Of a stretch of DNA of 64,000 bases, positions 28,401 to 37,813 are shown in pieces. Every line of letters begins with the position of its first letter. Within the stretch, counting starts at the first letter, position 1. The DNA comes from JBGSMX01 sp963790405. GTDB taxonomy: Bacteria > Actinomycetota > Coriobacteriia > Anaerosomatales > JAGXFU01. The stretch is taken from assembly GCA_963790405.1 (NCBI GenBank), contig CAWBOJ010000005.1:124001-188000 (forward strand), written 5' to 3'. The notes under the pieces were generated by a model. That model searched no databases. It saw only the letters and a program-made list of their open reading frames with translations, and had not been told where the DNA came from. A program made the translations under genes and the position numbers.

Positions 28401-30834
28401 GGAGAGGGCGTCGATGGTCGTCTGAGCGACGCCCACGTGCCCGAACGTGAGCCAGTCTTCGGCCAACGCGCGGATAGCGAAGGTGACGGCCGTCGAGTAC
28501 CGGTTGACTCCCCAGATCCGGTCACCGGACGCCATGCCGACGCTGTTGGCGACAGAATCGCTCACCGCCGCCGTACCTCCAACCACGAACGCACGCGTGG
28601 TTCCCAGCGTCTTCAAAGCCCGCGCGGTCTCCACGGGCACGGAAGTGTTTCTCACGAGAAGGATCGGGAAGTCGGTCTGCACCGATGCGGGACTGGCGAT
28701 CAAGCTGTCGTAGAAGTTGGCCGGGTTCGACCCGTTCACGACAAACGCGCTGGTCGGGAAGTTGCCTCCCAGCACGGCTTTCATTCGCTTGGCCACGGCC
28801 TCTGCAGTCGCGTACCGGTTCGCGCCGTACACGCGACCGACGCTGCCGACCTTGGCGAGTCCGTCTATCGTGTTGACGACTTCAGCGGACACTGCCGCCG
28901 GACCACCGACGACGTGTACTTTGATGCCCTTCGGCATCGAGGACAGCGCGGCACGAGTCGCCGGAGGCAGCGAGTCCCGTTTGGTCAGCAGCAGGGGCGC
29001 GTCGTAGACGCCTGCGAGCCCGGCTGCTGCAAGCGCGTCGACCTGATGCTGCTCCTCACCTGCAGCGATGATCACATGCTGCACGCCCTCCCACTTCGGG
29101 GAGCCGAGCTTCGCGGTGGCAGCGGCCGTCGCATACCGGTCGGAGCCGGCCGAGCGAAGGGCGCCTACGGTTGGTACTTCCTCGTAGAGCTGCAGGTTCC
29201 AGAATCGATCGTTGGCCGCATTCAGTATGCGGAATCTGTAGGACTTCGGATCCACTTCGAGAACGGGATACGCCGTGCCGTTGACGATCGGCGTATCGAA
29301 GAAGGCCTCCATGCCCATGGACGGGTCGGGCACGCCCGGAATCTGAGCAGGCTGCCACGGGGCATTGACGGGATCGTAGTAGGGATTGTCCACAGGACCC
29401 ACTTCCACATCTGTGGGGGGCCAGAACCAGGGGCCGTAGTGCCAGCGACCCATGGCATTGTATCCGCTTGGGTCATACGGATTCTGGGCCGGCATGTAGA
29501 CATGGGGCATCCACAGGTCGCCGGTCTTGTAGTCCGGATAGCCGTCACTGTTGCGATCAGGCCCCGTTCCCCATCTCCACGTCGGGTCCGTTTCGTCGAT
29601 CGTCTCCGCGTCAACGAAGGTCTTGTCCTGGATAATGAGTGGGATCTGCTCTTCGGGGATAGTGCCGTCTGCGACGAGCTTCTTCTCTGCATCGTCGGTG
29701 AGCAGGTAGCCGGAAGCCATGCCTGCGTAGACGTTCAGCCGAGTGATCCCCAATGCGTGGTCGTGATACCACATGAGGCGGGCGCTCTGCGCGTTCGTGT
29801 AGTAGAACGTCTGCGAGCCGTCCCCGGGGTCGGCCATGTCGGGCACGTTCTCGACACTGACGCCCTCGGGGTAGGGTGTGTTCTCTCCCGCAGGCGTGAT
29901 CCATTGATTGGGCGAGCCGTCGCTGATCCAAGGGGTGCGTCCACCGTGAAGGTGGACGGCGGCACGGTTCTGCGTGTAGTCAACCGGCATGCCCTCGGGC
30001 ACGTTCTCTCCGAGCGGGCCCGGACCGGCACCCATCACGCTCGTGTCTACAGGGATGAACAGATCGCCGCCCTCACCCGTAGGCAGCGCGTTGGTGAACT
30101 TGACGCGAACCGGTCGGTCCTTCTGGGCGATGATTGTCGGACCCAGGTAGTGGATCGGGTCGGGCACGAGCGTATTGTGACCCTTGGCATCCGTTCCATT
30201 GTTCACCTGCACATAGCCACGCACGGTGGTTGGCGGCAGGTCCGAATGCATCTTCTCCGTGTACTCTCGAAGCTCTATTTCGTAGTAGTCCGAGCCTGGA
30301 TAGGTGATCGTGTCCGGCTTGGCGACCGACAGGTACTGGCCGAGGTTGTTCGCGTTGGCAGCTCCCAGACCCGGCAGCCCGTCGACGAACTTCCTGCAGC
30401 TGCGGGCTATACGCCCAGTTCGGCGTCATGCCCGAGTAGTCCGGAACATCGCCGGGACCCGGCACGTCGATTGCCGCCTGAGCGATGTAGCGGCTGGTTC
30501 CCAGAGGGGTGATCGAGTCGCTCGATCCAGCAACGGACCCAACCAGGTCCTCGAGATTGGCCGCAGCCTCCTCGCGTTCCTCCTGGGTGACTATGCGCTC
30601 GAAGCGCTCTGCGGCAGCTTCCAGCTTCTGCTCGTAGCGTCTCTGAACCCGGATGCTATCGTCGCCATCGCCCGAGGGTGCCGCGATGCTCGTGGCCGCA
30701 CCGGCGAGCAGGATGATCATCAGTACCGCCGCCAGCAGAAGCCGCGGTCTCATAGTCCGTGGGATTGCCCACTTTCGTGTGCCGACTTCTTGCGCACGGG
30801 TCATCGGATCGTGGGCGCCGCCGTGCTCGTTCAT
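25458..30834 (-). CDS. Exported multicopper oxidase - CWB2 - fibronectin III - di-heme peroxidase fusion
   Basis: A ~1790-residue surface protein. The ATG at 30834 (AAGGAGGAG before it) starts a signal sequence (LLLAAVLMIILLAGAATSIA). An extra base near 30388 shifts the frame; from 30251 the frame is intact for 1597 residues. Multicopper oxidase copper ligands are complete: VHLHGG (~29941-29957), MWYHDHALG (~29751-29775), DTHPVHFHLF (~27258-27290) and MHCHILSHEEMDMM (~26925-26970). Between ~29175 and ~28205, inside the second cupredoxin domain, lie three CWB2 repeats (SAGSDRYATA, VYGANRYATA, IWGVNRYSTA). After the oxidase come a fibronectin III domain (~26910-26655) and a MauG/CcpA-type di-heme peroxidase with CASCH (~26470-26490), FWDGRA, KCWQCH (~25950-25972) and KTPSLRNVALTAPYGHNGAF. 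It should sit outside the cell on wall polymers and couple O2 or peroxide reduction to oxidation of metal ions or other donors; the substrate is not known. Confidence 0.9.
28205..29175 (-). repeat. Three CWB2 repeats inserted within the multicopper oxidase
   Basis: Three ~100-residue repeats, each with a DRY/NRY motif, a stretch like FYDSLIASP or VDALAAAGL and a glycine-rich end (VVGGPAAVS, VVGGTAAVSD, VFGGPVVVSE). They start just after FRILNAANDRFWNLQLYEE of cupredoxin domain 2 and end before VGMVPAAPGTAGF, where oxidase sequence resumes. Confidence 0.85.
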
Positions 30835-31238
30835 GGGGCTCCTCCTTGTTTGCACCGCCTCGGGCGGCTTCGCATGCGACTCGGATGCCTCACGTTGTGG
30901 TGTGGTGGGGAGTCCTCTGTGGCTCACACCCGAATCGGTTCGTAATGATTGTTCATTCCCAGGAACGGATGCTTTGTCCCCGTCATGACGTGCGTGCGTC
31001 TACCTCTACGGGGATCTTGCGATTTCGGCTGTACCGCGACGAGAAGCGCTCAACCTCAGCACCCCTCAAAGATCGTGCGCCTGACCCCACTGACGAGGAC
31101 GCGGGACGGAGGACGGTCGCGGGGGATGGGTCAGCGTCCGCAGTGCACGAGCCTGGCCACTCCTGTAAGTCAGCGATGATTGAGGGACTGCTCGGACAAA
31201 CAGAATTCCGAGGCTCGCGATTGCTCGAGTCAGACAGG
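30835..31238. other. Intergenic region upstream of the multicopper oxidase gene
   Basis: About 400 bases. It must hold the promoter of the oxidase gene and the 3' end of the hypothetical gene that starts at 31661. On the minus strand GAATGAACAATCATTAC is a short AT-rich imperfect palindrome near 30942-30958 that could be an operator. No gene or terminator is evident. Confidence 0.35.
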
Positions 31239-31661
31239 CTAGTCGTCGTCCTCGTCGTCATCGCCGACGACGTAGTGCTCGAAGTCGAACATGGCTTCTT
31301 CAAGCAGGCGCAGCTGTCCGCGCGGTACGGGCTCCGAATCACGTTCCGGTGCCGCGCGTAGCGAGAGAACCGTGCCATCGCCCATGAGGCTCACGACCCA
31401 CGTTCCATCTTCGTTGCCAAAGTCCAAGAACCGGAAGCTTGCGACGTTGAGGAACAGGCAGCCATTGACGGCCATAGTGGCCGAGGCCGGATCGGCCATC
31501 AACTTGACGAGCGTAGCCTCGCCCTGGGCGTGGATCTCCCCGTCGATCTCCCACGTGAAGTCCACCGCCTCGAGGGTCTCGAGTGCGCGAAGCATGTCTC
31601 TAGGATTGGTGAGCGTACCGCTGCCGACGAAGCAGGGCGCGAGGTGTCTGATCGGATCCAT
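31239..31661 (-). CDS. Hypothetical protein with acidic C-terminus
   Basis: 140 residues, starting MDPIRHLAPCFVGSG with AGGAGAG just upstream; longer starts extend into the rnr promoter region. The middle alternates strands (VDFTWEIDGEIHAQGEATLV, NGCLFLNVASFRFLDFG, WVVSLMGDGTVLSL), suggesting a small beta barrel or sandwich. The end is very acidic (FDFEHYVVGDDDEDDD). There is no signal peptide or membrane segment. I do not recognise a family. It is divergent from rnr and lies upstream of the oxidase gene on the same strand, but the gap of ~400 bases argues against a shared transcript. Confidence 0.55.
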   Translation of the reverse strand: MDPIRHLAPCFVGSGTLTNPRDMLRALETLEAVDFTWEIDGEIHAQGEATLVKLMADPASATMAVNGCLFLNVASFRFLDFGNEDGTWVVSLMGDGTVLSLRAAPERDSEPVPRGQLRLLEEAMFDFEHYVVGDDDEDDD

Positions 31662-31792
31662 TTCTCTCCTGGCCGAGGTCGTGCAGTTCTTAGTCCCGAT
31701 ACTACCATCCTCGCGCGCATTGGAGTACGTCCCCAGACGACCTTCGTTGCGGTAGTCTGGACTAGCGATTGGCCCCAAGAGAAGAGGCGCAG

Positions 31793-33728
31793 GTGGCGCG
31801 GAAGAAGCGTATTCAGAAAGCCAAGAGAAGCGGCCTGATCGTGGGTCGAATCTCGATGCATCGCAAGGGCTACGGCTTTGTCAGCGCTCCCGAGGGGGAC
31901 ATCTACGTTTCCGCTCGCGATGCACACGGAGCGATGCACGGGGACACCGTGGCAGTCCGCCCACGCGCGAGTGGCAAGCAGGGACGCTCCGGAAGCGTCA
32001 CCAAGGTGCTCGATCGCGCCAACGATTCGATCGTCGGCTTCTACGAGCGCCACGGGCGCACCGGCGTGGTCGTCCCTCACGACCCGCGATTCAGGCACGA
32101 GGTCTTCGTAGGTCCCAAGGATGCCGGCGATGCCGAGCCGGGTGATGTCGTTGTCGTTCACCTCACGGCCTATCCGTCGCGCAGCAACTCCGCGCAAGGT
32201 GTGATCGAGGAGGTACTGGGCAAACCGGGCGATCCCGGGATCGACATAGAGATCGTCATTCGCGCGCACGGTCTTCGCACGAAGTTCCCGGACGAGGTCG
32301 AACAGGCTGCCCAGTCTATTGCGCTCGATGCCGAGGACGCATTGCGAGATCCAACACGCGAAGACCTGCGCAGTCTGTTCACGGTCACGATCGATCCGGT
32401 TGATGCGCGTGACTTCGATGACGCCATCAGTCTTGAGCGCGTCGACGGTCGCGTGCGCCTCGGCGTGCACATCGCCGATGTCAGCCACTACGTGCCGTGG
32501 GACTCCACGATCGACGAGGAGGCGCGCAAGCGTGCGACAAGCGTCTATCTGGTCGATCGCGTGCTTGCCGATGCTCCCCGAGCGGCTTTCGAACGACGTG
32601 TGCTCGCTCAACCCCGGCGAGGACCGGCTGGCGTTCAGCGTGATGATGGATCTCGATCGCAGTGGGAAGGTGGAGTCGTATCACCTCACGCCGTCGGTAA
32701 TTCGCTCGGACCAGCGTTTCGACTACGGTGGCGTGCAGCGGATGCTTGACGGCGAAGATCCGTTCCCCAATAGCGAGAGCGAGCAGCTGATCACCGAGTT
32801 CGCGCGCGTTGCCGACTCGATCAACGCGCTGCGTGTCGCACGGGGCGGTCTGGACTTCGAGACAGTCGAAGCCAAGGTGAAGCTGGCCGAGGACAATGTG
32901 ACTCCGGTCGAGGTCGTCTTGCGCGAACGCACGCAGGCCACAAATATGATCGAAGAGGCGATGATTCGCGCCAACGAAGTGGTTGCTCGTCACATGACCG
33001 ATGCTCATGCCCCGATGGTCTACCGTATCCACGAAGACCCTGATGCCGATGCGTTGTCGCAGGTCGCGGTCATCCTGAAGGAGTTCGACTACCCCATCAA
33101 GGATGTTCACGGCGCCAGCCCGGCGACGTTCCAGAAGATCATCGCTTTCTCTCACGATCGGCCCGAGAAGCGGCTCATCAACTCACTGGTGCTCCGAGCG
33201 TTGCAGCGGGCGCGCTACGTGGACTACCTTGGACCGCACTTCGGACTCGCGAGTGAAGCATACTGCCACTTCACCAGCCCGATTCGCCGCTATCCCGATC
33301 TCATCGTCCATCGGCTTCTGCGCGCACAGCTTGCCGGTACGCTCGACAAGGGACCGACTTCTGCCATGGCCGGTGAACTCGACTGGCTCGCAGAACACTC
33401 GTCACTCATGGAGCGCGAGGCCGAAGCTGCCGAGAACGAATCGGTGCGCATCAAGCTCGCACAACTCATGGCCGAGCACATCGGAGAGGAGTTCGAGGGC
33501 CTGATCACCGGCGTGCATGGCTTCGGACTGTTCGTACAGCTCGACAACACCGCCGAGGGGCTAGTCCATGTCGAATCGATGGCCGACGACTACTACCGCT
33601 ACGACCCCGAGCGCTTCTTGCTCTACGGCGAAAACCGTGGCGGCGTGTACCGGCTCGGCGGACGCATGAAGGTGCGTATCCTGAGCGTGAGCGTGCAGGA
33701 GGGACGCATCGAGTTCGAGCCGGTGTAG
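31793..33728 (+). CDS. rnr: Ribonuclease R (one frameshift)
   Basis: A 3'-5' exoribonuclease of the RNB family, which degrades structured RNA and helps tmRNA quality control; smpB and ssrA lie 7-8 kb downstream. Order of domains: basic N-terminus, cold-shock domain (GRISMHRKGYGFVSAPEG), RNB catalytic domain (TIDPVDARDFDDAISLE with the metal-binding aspartates; HFTSPIRRYPDLIVHRLL) and a C-terminal S1 domain (GLITGVHGFGLFVQLDNTAEGLV). An extra G near 32569 shifts the frame; without it VLPMLPERLSNDVCSLNPGE, the usual RNB sequence, is restored. GTG at 31793 is preferred over TTG at 31769 because GAGG lies seven bases before it. Length ~645 residues, slightly short for the family. Confidence 0.9.
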
Positions 33729-33731
33729 GTA

Positions 33732-34968
33732 CTAGCTGGCTTTCGGAGTGGTCTTGAACTCGTCGGCGACCTCGTCGGCTTTGAAGATGGCGATCTTGGT
33801 CATCGCGGGGCCGAGAATCTGGTAGACGAACGTGGTGGCGGCGATGACGTTGATGGCCAGCATGCCGATCTCCTTGCCGGTCGCGCCGTATGCGACGAAC
33901 GTGTGCGATGCATCGATCGCCAGACCGATGGCGACACCGGCCTGCGAGAGCAGATCCGAGCCCGAGGTACTTCCGGACGACTTCGGGTGCTGTCGAGAGC
34001 TTCGGCACCCGTCCAGGCGCCGCGCGGTCTTGCCCGATGACGCGCATGATCAGGTACGTGACTCCGATCGCGCCAATCGCGGGCAGCAGGCCAAGATTCA
34101 CCCGCGCGCCGACGAGCACGAAGAACAGCACCATGACCGGCGGGTTGAAGGCGCCGGACAGCTCGAAGGCGACCCGGTTGGCGCGTCGAGATGTTCACGA
34201 GCGTGAAGCCCATGGCCATGTTCGTGAGAATCAGCGACAGGCCATAGCGATCGGCGATTCCCGCGCACAGGACGATCATGCCGAGGATGATGATCAGCCG
34301 CTGTCCCTTGTCGCGCACCATGCGCAGGGCGTAGTGGAGCATGACGCCGCCGATCGCGCCGAGCAGCAGGGAACCGCCGATCTCGAGCAGCGGTCGCGCT
34401 GCAGCGCGGGCACCGAGTTGAGACGCCTTCGGTGCCGAGGATGAGCCTTCGTGGCCGAGGAGGCGAACGCGTAGATGATGAGCGCCGCGGCGTCGTCGAG
34501 TCCGACTACGCCGAACAGCGTGGTCGTGAGGGGACCACGCAGCGGTACTGCCACAAGACGTCGACGGTGGCCGCTGGCGCCGTCGCCGAAGCCAGGGCAC
34601 CGAACACGATGGCGAGTGGAAGGCTGTCGGGTGACCAGGTATATCGGTGCCGGTCACGAGCAGGAAGGCCGCGCCCGACTCGAATATCGTGATCACGGTG
34701 ATGCTCTTGCCCAGCTCCTTCAGCTCGCGCAGCTGAAGTTCTCCGCCGATGGTGAAGCCGATGAGGGCAAGCGCGAACAGTGAGATCGTGTTGAGCGCCT
34801 CAACGACCTCCTCTGACGATGATGCCGAACCCTGACGTTGCCGACGATCACGCCGACGAGGATGTAGCCCGACGACCCACGGCATGCTTGATTCGGTCAC
34901 TCAGACGGGCTCCGATGAAGCCCAGGACATGCCATAAGGCCGACGATAAGTAGGGAACTCAGTTGCAC
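33732..34968 (-). CDS. CPA2-type cation/proton antiporter (many frameshifts)
   Basis: Pieces of a KefB/NapA-like Na+/H+ or K+/H+ antiporter appear in order on all three minus-strand frames: VQLSSLLIVGLMA, LGFIGARLSDRIKHAVG, ALNTISLFALALIGFTIGGE, LGKSITVITIFESGAAFLLV, FGVVGLDDAAALIIYAFA (transmembrane aspartates of the ion site), LGAIGGVMLHYALRMV, LIIILGMIVLCAG, NMAMGFTLVN and a C-terminus ending DEFKTTPKAS at 33732. At least six frame changes are needed. The probable start is a GTG at 34968, seven bases after the CBS gene. With the CBS-domain protein and a sugar kinase it forms one operon. Ion specificity is not decidable. Confidence 0.68.
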
Positions 34969-34975
34969 AGCGGTT

Positions 34976-35428
34976 CTATGACTCCTCGCGTTCGTCCATG
35001 AGTGCGCCGCAGACCTCTGCCCGGCTGACCGTGCCGACGAGCATTCCGTCGCGCACGACAGGGAGGATCTTGACGCTCTCGGCGAGCATCGTCTCGGCGA
35101 CCGACATCAGGCTCTCGTCCTCGGTCACCGTCAGCGCGTGTTCTGTCATGTAGTCCCCGACACGTCGCGTGCCAGCCTGGCCCATCTTGCGTGCGATCTC
35201 ACCGAAATCCATCATGAAGATGCCGGATGTGTCACGGCTTCTCGGCACTATGGCCTCGATTACGTTGGCCTCGGACAAGAAGCCGATGACCTTCTGATCC
35301 TCGTCGACTACCGGCAGGCCGCTGATCCGCATCATGCTGAACAGCCGGGCTGCTTCGCGCAGGCTTGTCTCCTTGGTCAGCGCGGTGAGGTCGCGAAGCA
35401 TCGCGTCTCGCACACGTCGCTCAGGCAA
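34976..35428 (-). CDS. Tandem CBS-domain protein
   Basis: 150 residues making one Bateman module of two CBS domains: RDAMLRDLTALTKETSLREA ... SGLPVVDEDQKVIGFLSE and VGDYMTEHALTVTEDESLMS ... ILPVVRDGMLVGTVSR. Such modules bind adenosine nucleotides and regulate a partner. It overlaps the upstream kinase gene by eight bases and is followed seven bases later by the antiporter, so it may be a nucleotide sensor for the antiporter or the kinase. No catalytic domain is attached. Confidence 0.88.
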   Translation of the reverse strand: MPERRVRDAMLRDLTALTKETSLREAARLFSMMRISGLPVVDEDQKVIGFLSEANVIEAIVPRSRDTSGIFMMDFGEIARKMGQAGTRRVGDYMTEHALTVTEDESLMSVAETMLAESVKILPVVRDGMLVGTVSRAEVCGALMDEREES

Positions 35429-36347
35429 GCGGCATCACCTCTACGCGCGACAGGCATCCTTCAAGATCGCCGCGCTTCGCGAACTGACCGTTTGGTGATG
35501 AGGCGGCGGCAAGAGCCCCCGCGACACCCTCACGTCCGATCTCGGCAAGGTCCCCTCCGTTGAGCGTCGCATCGATCATTCCGGCGACGAGCGCGTCGTC
35601 CAGCCGGATGCGTCCGCGCAGTTCACAGGCGGGGACCGAGATCATGTGCCCGTGCTCTCCCGAGACCAGCAGCACCTCATCGCCGGCATTGACCACGGCG
35701 AGCTCGGCGCTGTCCGCAATCTCGCGAGTGAGCGCGACACGCCCAGCATGTTCGCTCACGTCATGGTCGCCATACGTGCGCAAGGTGCGCAGGTCCGGCT
35801 CGGCGAGATAGGGCTTGGCGGGGAGCACGGCCCGCATGATCGGCTCGCGGCAGTTCACCGTGACCTTGACCCCCCGGTGGACGGCAAGACGTACCAGCTC
35901 GGCACAGAACGAAGGCTCGGCACCCGGGGGAAGGCTCCCGGCGATGAGCACCATGTCGGCCGAGCCAAGCAGCCGTTCGTAGGTCTTGCGGAGGCTCTCA
36001 AGGTCGTAGGGCGTCACCTCGGGGCCCCGTTGCCTCAGCTCGGTGATGGAGCCTGCGTCGGGGTCGATGATCGCCGTGTTGGTGCGTGTCTTGCCCTCGA
36101 GGAGCGTGAACGATGTCGTGATGCCGGAGTCGCGCAGCGCGTTTTGCACCATGCGTCCCGGGCCGTTCCCGGCGAACCCGATCGCCACGACATCGTGGCC
36201 CAGTGCCCGCAGCATCATGCCGACGTTCACGCCCTTGCCTCCGGGCAGTGTTGCGATGTCGGTCATCGTGTTCAGCCCACCGGCGCTGAAGCCGGGAATC
36301 TCGACGATCTTGTCCACCGACGGGTTGAGAGTGACGGTCAGGATCAC
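35421..36347 (-). CDS. PfkB-family sugar kinase (1-phosphofructokinase-like) with altered anion hole
   Basis: 308 residues. The N-terminus ILTVTLNPSVDKIVEIPGF and LPGGKGVNVGMMLRALGHDV are typical of the FruK/LacC branch, which phosphorylates fructose-1-phosphate or tagatose-6-phosphate. The second PfkB signature normally reads GAGD followed by a small helix; here it is RIRLDDALVAGMIDA, so the catalytic Asp may remain but the two glycines of the anion hole are gone. Activity is therefore doubtful. It starts with GTG at 36347 behind GGGGGG; a -10 box TATAGT lies at 36400-36405. It leads an operon with the CBS protein and the antiporter. Confidence 0.85.
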   Translation of the reverse strand: MILTVTLNPSVDKIVEIPGFSAGGLNTMTDIATLPGGKGVNVGMMLRALGHDVVAIGFAGNGPGRMVQNALRDSGITTSFTLLEGKTRTNTAIIDPDAGSITELRQRGPEVTPYDLESLRKTYERLLGSADMVLIAGSLPPGAEPSFCAELVRLAVHRGVKVTVNCREPIMRAVLPAKPYLAEPDLRTLRTYGDHDVSEHAGRVALTREIADSAELAVVNAGDEVLLVSGEHGHMISVPACELRGRIRLDDALVAGMIDATLNGGDLAEIGREGVAGALAAASSPNGQFAKRGDLEGCLSRVEVMPLA

Positions 36348-36480
36348 AGCGAATCCCCCCAAAATGGGTCCGCGACCCGGGTGCGGGTCGCATCTTCTGA
36401 CTATACTCCGACCGCCGACGAGCGCAAGGGCGCGTGAATCCGCAGCTAGAGGCGGTGGAAAGGAAGAAGCCGACTCGAGA

Positions 36481-36518
36481 GCGATGCCCGCGATCGTCGA
36501 GGCGACCGCGGGCATCGC
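36481..36518 (-). terminator. Hairpin at the end of the sufCB operon
   Basis: GCGATGCCCGCG (36481-36492) and CGCGGGCATCGC (36507-36518) pair perfectly over 12 bases around a 14-base loop, six bases after the sufB stop. The T run that follows on the minus strand is interrupted (CTTCTTCC). Confidence 0.65.
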
Positions 36519-36523
36519 TTCGG

Positions 36524-37813
36524 TCACATCGCCTCTTTGCTTGTCTCCTCGATCGCCTTGTCGATCTGGCGTCGCAACACGTCCGGCAGGCCGGGGATGT
36601 CGATGTTCACGAAGCCGCGCGTGATCATCGAGACCGCCTCGTCCTTGGTCATACCGCGTGTCTGCAGGTAGTAGATCTCCTCGGCGGCGATAGGGGAGAT
36701 AGCCGCCTCGTGGCTGAGTTCCGCCCCCGGCGCGCCTTCGCTCGCAAGGTCGGGGATCGCCCATTGGGTCGACTCGGCCGACTGCACGATCCCCCGGCAG
36801 TCCAGATGCGCCTTGCAGTCGTTGGTGCGCCCGATCAGCCGTCCGCGTGAGTAGACGGTGCTGCGATCCATGCTGCACGGTGCGCGCGACGGCCTCGCTG
36901 CGCGTTCCCTCGCCGATGAGTTGCGTCTCGCTGCCCAGGTCGATGAACGAGTCCTTGAGCCCGTAGACGATCGAGTTGAACACGGCACGCGAGCGATCGC
37001 CCACGAGCTTGGCCACGGGGAACGCCTGGATCGACTTGACCGGTTTGAGCAGCACGTAGTTGTTGATGTAGGTGCCGTCCTCCTCGACGCACGATGCCCG
37101 TTCGAGGTCGCACCGAGAAGTCCTCGGCCCAGTTGTGGACCATGGTGAACGTGAGCGAGGCGCCCTTGCCCACGTAGAACTCGCTGATGCCGGCGTGCAG
37201 GCCCTCTTTGACGTCCGTGTGGATGTTGCAGCCGGTGATGACGTTGGCCTCGGCACCGTCCTCGACGATGATGATGTTGTGCACGTTCTGGCTGACGTTG
37301 CTCTCGCTCACGAACAGGCAGGCCTGGATCGGCTTGTCGACCTTGTGGCCGGCCTTCACGCGGATGAAGTAGCCCTCGGTCTGGTGCAAGGCGACGAGCG
37401 CTGTGTACTTGTCCTTGTCGGGCATGACCGCGCGCCACCAGTACTTCTCGATCAGCTCTTCGGGCCAGCGCTTGAGAGCGTCTTCCGTGCTCGTGATCTC
37501 GATCGCGTTGTCGAACGCGTTCTGGACACGTTCGTAGATCGGCGAGCGGTCCATCTGAAAGTAGCTCGCGCTGCGCTCCGACTCGTCGCGAGTCGAATCC
37601 GCTCATGAGTGCGATTTCTTGCACCTGGCGCTCGAGAGAAGCGAGCGCGTCGATGCGGTCGTGCTCGGAGACGGTCTCGAACCGCGAGATGTCGACATCG
37701 GGACCGTACGCGGCCTGCTTGTCGATTGCGGTCTCGGCCGCCGAGCGGATCTCAGCGAGGCGCTCGAGGCCCGCCGAGGAGAGCGGGGGCAACGGGGTTT
37801 GGTCTATCGGCAT
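36524..37813 (-). CDS. SufB/SufD-family Fe-S cluster scaffold protein (frameshifted)
   Basis: A ~430-residue scaffold that builds Fe-S clusters with SufC. The start [17 protein letters not shown] overlaps the sufC end by 10 bases. The core contains QMDRSPIYERVQNAF, WWRAVMPDKDKYTALVAL, HQTEGYFIRVKAGHKV, the beta-helix TGCNIHTDVKEGLHAGISEF, a Cys in AHLDCRGIVQSAEST and the C-terminal SHEAAISPIAAEEIYYLQTR, which carries the conserved His-Glu near the cluster site of SufB. Frame changes near 37585, 37110 and 36870 break it; the first is an extra C. There is no second SufB/D, SufS or SufU gene beside it, so this looks like a minimal two-gene system. Whether to call it SufB, SufD or SmsB needs a tree. 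Confidence 0.82.
   Translation of the reverse strand: MPIDQTPLPPLSSAGLERLAEIRSAAETAIDKQAAYGPDVDISRFETVSEHDRIDALASLERQVQEIALMSGFDSRRVGAQRELLSDGPLADLRTCPERVRQRDRDHEHGRRSQALARRADREVLVARGHARQGQVHSARRLAPDRGLLHPREGRPQGRQADPGLPVREREQRQPERAQHHHRRGRCRGQRHHRLQHPHGRQRGPARRHQRVLRGQGRLAHVHHGPQLGRGLLGATSNGHRASRRTAPTSTTTCCSNRSSRSRRSPWPSSWAIARVPCSTRSSTGSRTRSSTWAARRNSSARERAARPSRAPCSMDRSTVYSRGRLIGRTNDCKAHLDCRGIVQSAESTQWAIPDLASEGAPGAELSHEAAISPIAAEEIYYLQTRGMTKDEAVSMITRGFVNIDIPGLPDVLRRQIDKAIEETSKEAM

Noticed and set aside
28215..30512. A 765-codon open frame on the plus strand opposite the oxidase gene
   Set aside because: It is antisense to a gene with clear copper and heme motifs, has no ribosome site and no recognisable domain. 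Long antisense frames are expected from high-GC codon use.
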